Below the pieces are notes generated by a model. It had not been told where the DNA came from and made no database searches. It saw only the letters and a list, made by a program, of their open reading frames with translations. A stretch of DNA of 64,000 bases from contig JAIVJZ010000048.1 of NCBI GenBank assembly GCA_020199775.1, positions 1-64,000 of the forward strand. The letters run 5' to 3'. A program made the translations under genes and the position numbers. Below, one piece after another: positions 61,711-64,000 of this stretch (position 1 is its first letter; each line of letters opens with the position of its first letter). The stretch comes from Acidobacteriota bacterium (lineage in GTDB: Bacteria; Acidobacteriota; Blastocatellia; Pyrinomonadales; Pyrinomonadaceae).

Positions 61711-62214
61711 ATGGGTAGATCGCCCTTCAGTATTCTCGGACGACGACGTGACGGCTTGAGTATCGTCATCGCCGCCGGGTTAATCTATCTACAATTGCAA
61801 TGCGGTGCCCCTGTGCGGAACATTGGAGTAGGGACACCTAAAGATCGAAATGATTCTTCTACCGCTGAGGTGTCCCGTTTGGAGGATGTTCGTTTAGAAT
61901 TTTCTTGTGACAGAGCCGAACTTTTGCCAGGCCAGTGTGCCGATTTACAACTCAGCGCCTTTAACCCTTTCAGGCATACCGTCCGCTGGGATAAAGATTG
62001 GGTGTTCGAGCAGCAAGGCGCGACCCCTCCCTTGCCCGAATCGTTTCCCCGTAGTGACCTGGATCTTTCTCCAGGCATGAAGACTAACCTTGTGAGCATC
62101 CGGCTTTGTTACACAGATCTTCGCCCCGGCACTTATCGGTACCGCATCAGCGCTGCGCCCAAGTCGGACGACCGACCTCGCTCGAACTGGGTTACCTTAC
62201 GAGTCTTGCCCTGA
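61711..62214 (+). CDS. Hypothetical exported protein
   Basis: 167 aa. A hydrophobic segment near the start (GLSIVIAAGLIYLQLQCGA) could be a signal peptide or anchor, with an LQC motif that may be a weak lipobox. The remainder is beta-rich with four Cys (LEFSCDRAELLPGQC, SIRLCYTDLRPGTYRYRIS), like an Ig-type or inhibitor fold. The function is unknown. It is divergent from the collagen-like gene. Confidence 0.55.
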   Translation: MGRSPFSILGRRRDGLSIVIAAGLIYLQLQCGAPVRNIGVGTPKDRNDSSTAEVSRLEDVRLEFSCDRAELLPGQCADLQLSAFNPFRHTVRWDKDWVFEQQGATPPLPESFPRSDLDLSPGMKTNLVSIRLCYTDLRPGTYRYRISAAPKSDDRPRSNWVTLRVLP

Positions 62215-62282
62215 AGCGGCGCACCAATCCCCTGCCCATATACCAGCGGATGTCCGCGTTGCGGAAGCAGGAAGCGTAAATG

Positions 62283-63302
62283 CTACTTCGGCTTTGCCCA
62301 CTCCCTCCAATAAGTGAGATACCTTTGCTCTTCCTTGATGAACAGGTCTAGTGATGGACTCCAGTCACTCTTGCCCGTCACAATCGCCAGACCGAGCACT
62401 GCCTGGTAACGGACTTCGCGGTCACCGTCCTGTAACGCCTTCAACAACGGCTCAATCACCGTCTCGTCCCCGACGTGACGCAGAGCAGCAGCCGCGCTCT
62501 GCCTGACGATTACCTCTTTTGATTCCAACAGCCGCGTGAGCGCAGGGACTGCCCGCGAGTCGGTCACCCCGTCACGGATGGCATACGCCAGCTTACTCAA
62601 TACCCCTGACTCGACTTCCTGAGGCGGACTCGTCAGGACTTTCTCGGCGAGGTCGAGCGTCTTGATGTCGTTGCGCCTAAGAAGGGCGGCCGCGATGTGC
62701 AGCCGGACGGGCCCGTCGAGAGCCTGCGAGGCCTTCTTGAGTACCGCCTCTGCTGCCGGTGACTCAACCCCTGCCAAGATGCCGACGGCACGCTTGCGCT
62801 CCTCTAGCGGCGTCAGAGGCGAGTTCAGGACGTGCGCGACTTCAGCGATGACCCGCTCCAGAGCGCCGCCTTCGGATGTAGTCGGGGCATCAGGCGAGGC
62901 GACCACAAAAGGGTGGTAAGGGTTGAGGACTTCATACCCCTGCTGCGGCGCAGCGCGAAGGAAGAACAGACCGAACTGCGGCGCGGCGACACCTGCGTAC
63001 CCGAGCGGCACTTCGGGATCGAGGAATACGAAACTGATAATAGCCGTGCCGGATGGCCCCTTGAGCACACGGAAGGTGCGGAGCGTGGCGTTCATCCGGC
63101 GCGCCGGCACGGGCCGCCCCTGAGTATTGATGCTCACACGGCCTTCCTCCTGAACGGCAATCACTTGTCCTGCCACTATCAGGTCGGCCTTTTTCGTTAG
63201 TTCAGGCAGATTCAGGGCGGGGATGGGAGCCGCGCTCGCTGCGTCCGTGCAGAGGAGCACGGACGCAGCGAAGAGTACAACTATGAGTTTGAGATTGCGC
63301 AT
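62283..63302 (-). CDS. Exported HEAT-repeat protein
   Basis: 339 aa. The signal peptide is LIVVLFAASVLLCTDAASA. Residues 30-140 form an unknown beta-rich domain (LIVAGQVIAVQEEG, TLRTFRVLKGPSG). HEAT/armadillo repeats follow from about 165 (AVPALTRLLESKEVIVRQSA, VIEPLLKALQDGDREVRYQA). These give a protein-binding scaffold. It is located outside the cytoplasm. The neighbouring partial gene upstream ends 32 bases before it. Confidence 0.75.
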   Translation of the reverse strand: MRNLKLIVVLFAASVLLCTDAASAAPIPALNLPELTKKADLIVAGQVIAVQEEGRVSINTQGRPVPARRMNATLRTFRVLKGPSGTAIISFVFLDPEVPLGYAGVAAPQFGLFFLRAAPQQGYEVLNPYHPFVVASPDAPTTSEGGALERVIAEVAHVLNSPLTPLEERKRAVGILAGVESPAAEAVLKKASQALDGPVRLHIAAALLRRNDIKTLDLAEKVLTSPPQEVESGVLSKLAYAIRDGVTDSRAVPALTRLLESKEVIVRQSAAAALRHVGDETVIEPLLKALQDGDREVRYQAVLGLAIVTGKSDWSPSLDLFIKEEQRYLTYWREWAKPK

Positions 63303-63334
63303 GGGTTTCTCCTTTCCTAAACCGACCGCGGAAG

Positions 63335-64000
63335 CTACGGGGCGGGCGAAACCCTGTTGGTATGCTCCGCATGGTCGGTGAACCTCTGCCAGGTGTTTGT
63401 CTGCACGCGGCGCCCACGGCCGACTACCTCACTGCCAACGAACCAGCCCCCGTTGAAGTGGTGAACTCTCGTACTACAGAGAGGCGAGCACGGGGCGGTC
63501 GACGGTGGGATGGAAGTACTCATGTCCTGCCCGGTGATAGCGTCAGCCCAGTCCACCGGGGAGACAGTCGCGCCGCCCTCCGGCCCTCTAACCCAGTTGG
63601 TGCCGGGATAGTCATTAATCACGCCAGTCGTGAACTGCTCGTTGATTCCCACCGATGTGGGCAGCAGGTCAGTGAACTGGTCTTCAATCCGGTAGTGGAT
63701 GCGAGTCAGGTAGCCCAACGTCCCGTGGGCCGAGTGGTCGAAATTACTGTTGAGGACGAGGCGGTGCGGAGCGCGAACGGAGAGCTTGAACGGGCGCGAC
63801 GAGACGCCGTTGACCGTCACCTGAACGCCGACCTCCTGAAAGGCGCTCGCGTTCGCGCCCGTCACGCTTATCGTATTACCCGAGGGCGAGACAGTCACCT
63901 TATCCGCCCCGGAAACGACAGCCCAGTTGTAAGCGGGGGCACCGGTGGGCGAAGCCGTGAGCGTGATGGTCGTGGCGTACCCGGCCGGAGTCTCCCCGTT
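63335..64000 (-). CDS. Partial exported Ig-like repeat protein (N-terminus off the window)
   Basis: The minus-strand frame is open from the window edge to a stop at 63335 (221 residues). It contains Ig-like repeats (GYATTITLTASPTGAPAYNW, VTVSPSGNTISVTGANASAF, VQVTVNGVSSRPFKLSV) and a C-terminal segment with NDYPGTNWVRGPEGG and CSPLCSTRVHHFNGGW. The internal GTG at 63898 is not the real start. It is probably a surface or secreted protein and is followed closely by the HEAT-repeat gene. Confidence 0.65.
   Translation of the reverse strand, partial: NGETPAGYATTITLTASPTGAPAYNWAVVSGADKVTVSPSGNTISVTGANASAFQEVGVQVTVNGVSSRPFKLSVRAPHRLVLNSNFDHSAHGTLGYLTRIHYRIEDQFTDLLPTSVGINEQFTTGVINDYPGTNWVRGPEGGATVSPVDWADAITGQDMSTSIPPSTAPCSPLCSTRVHHFNGGWFVGSEVVGRGRRVQTNTWQRFTDHAEHTNRVSPAP

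Overview
The window looks like a bacterial chromosome segment from a moderately GC-rich, Gram-negative-type soil or environmental bacterium. It has lipoprotein signal peptides, exported repeat proteins and no introns. The exported-protein style and the DUF6788 gene suggest Acidobacteriota (Blastocatellia-like), but this is only an inference from gene style. No rRNA, tRNA or CRISPR array was recognised.

The two ends look like ordinary chromosome. The left end (1-2.9 kb) has a partial exported protein, a secreted thermonuclease lipoprotein and a second lipoprotein. The right end (57.8-64 kb) has an exported beta-rich protein, a collagen-like protein, a HEAT-repeat protein and a partial exported protein. 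Between them lie about 54 kb of accessory DNA, bracketed by two related small XRE-type regulators (3.1 kb and 57.4 kb).

3-9.4 kb holds two Schlafen/AlbA_2 proteins and a Cas4-like PD-(D/E)XK nuclease paired with a small Cys protein behind a palindrome-bearing promoter. 9.6-19.7 kb is one four-gene operon on the minus strand with 4-nt overlaps at every junction: ClpB-type AAA+ ATPase, radical-SAM protein, a 2077-aa pseudokinase/SF1 helicase/nuclease, and a coiled-coil protein. 20.7-27.2 kb carries two tandem, full-length paralogous proteins with a nuclease-like N-terminus and TPR-like repeats. 28.5-35 kb is a three-gene short-Argonaute operon: a 1222-aa nucleoside-phosphorylase/SIR2/RecG-like ATPase/APAZ fusion, a catalytically dead short pAgo, and a separate nucleoside-phosphorylase protein.

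35.2-49.6 kb is a plasmid- or ICE-like backbone: DnaC-like loader, replication proteins, an array of GAGACGGGTRTC iterons, ParA, a ParB-like protein, a VapBC-integrase operon, a primase-helicase, a large tyrosine recombinase and a LexA-like regulator. 50.2-54.4 kb holds an XRE/ImmA-IrrE pair divergent from a complete ubiquitin-like pathway (Ubl, E2, JAB peptidase, E1), sharing a promoter region with matched operators. 54.4-57 kb holds a degenerate UmuD-like protein, a DEDD exonuclease, an HNH nuclease and a conserved RAMP-like protein. The whole reads as a defence island carried on, or built around, an integrated plasmid-like element. The best candidates for undescribed systems are the pAgo operon with two phosphorylase domains and the AAA+/radical-SAM/pseudokinase-helicase operon.
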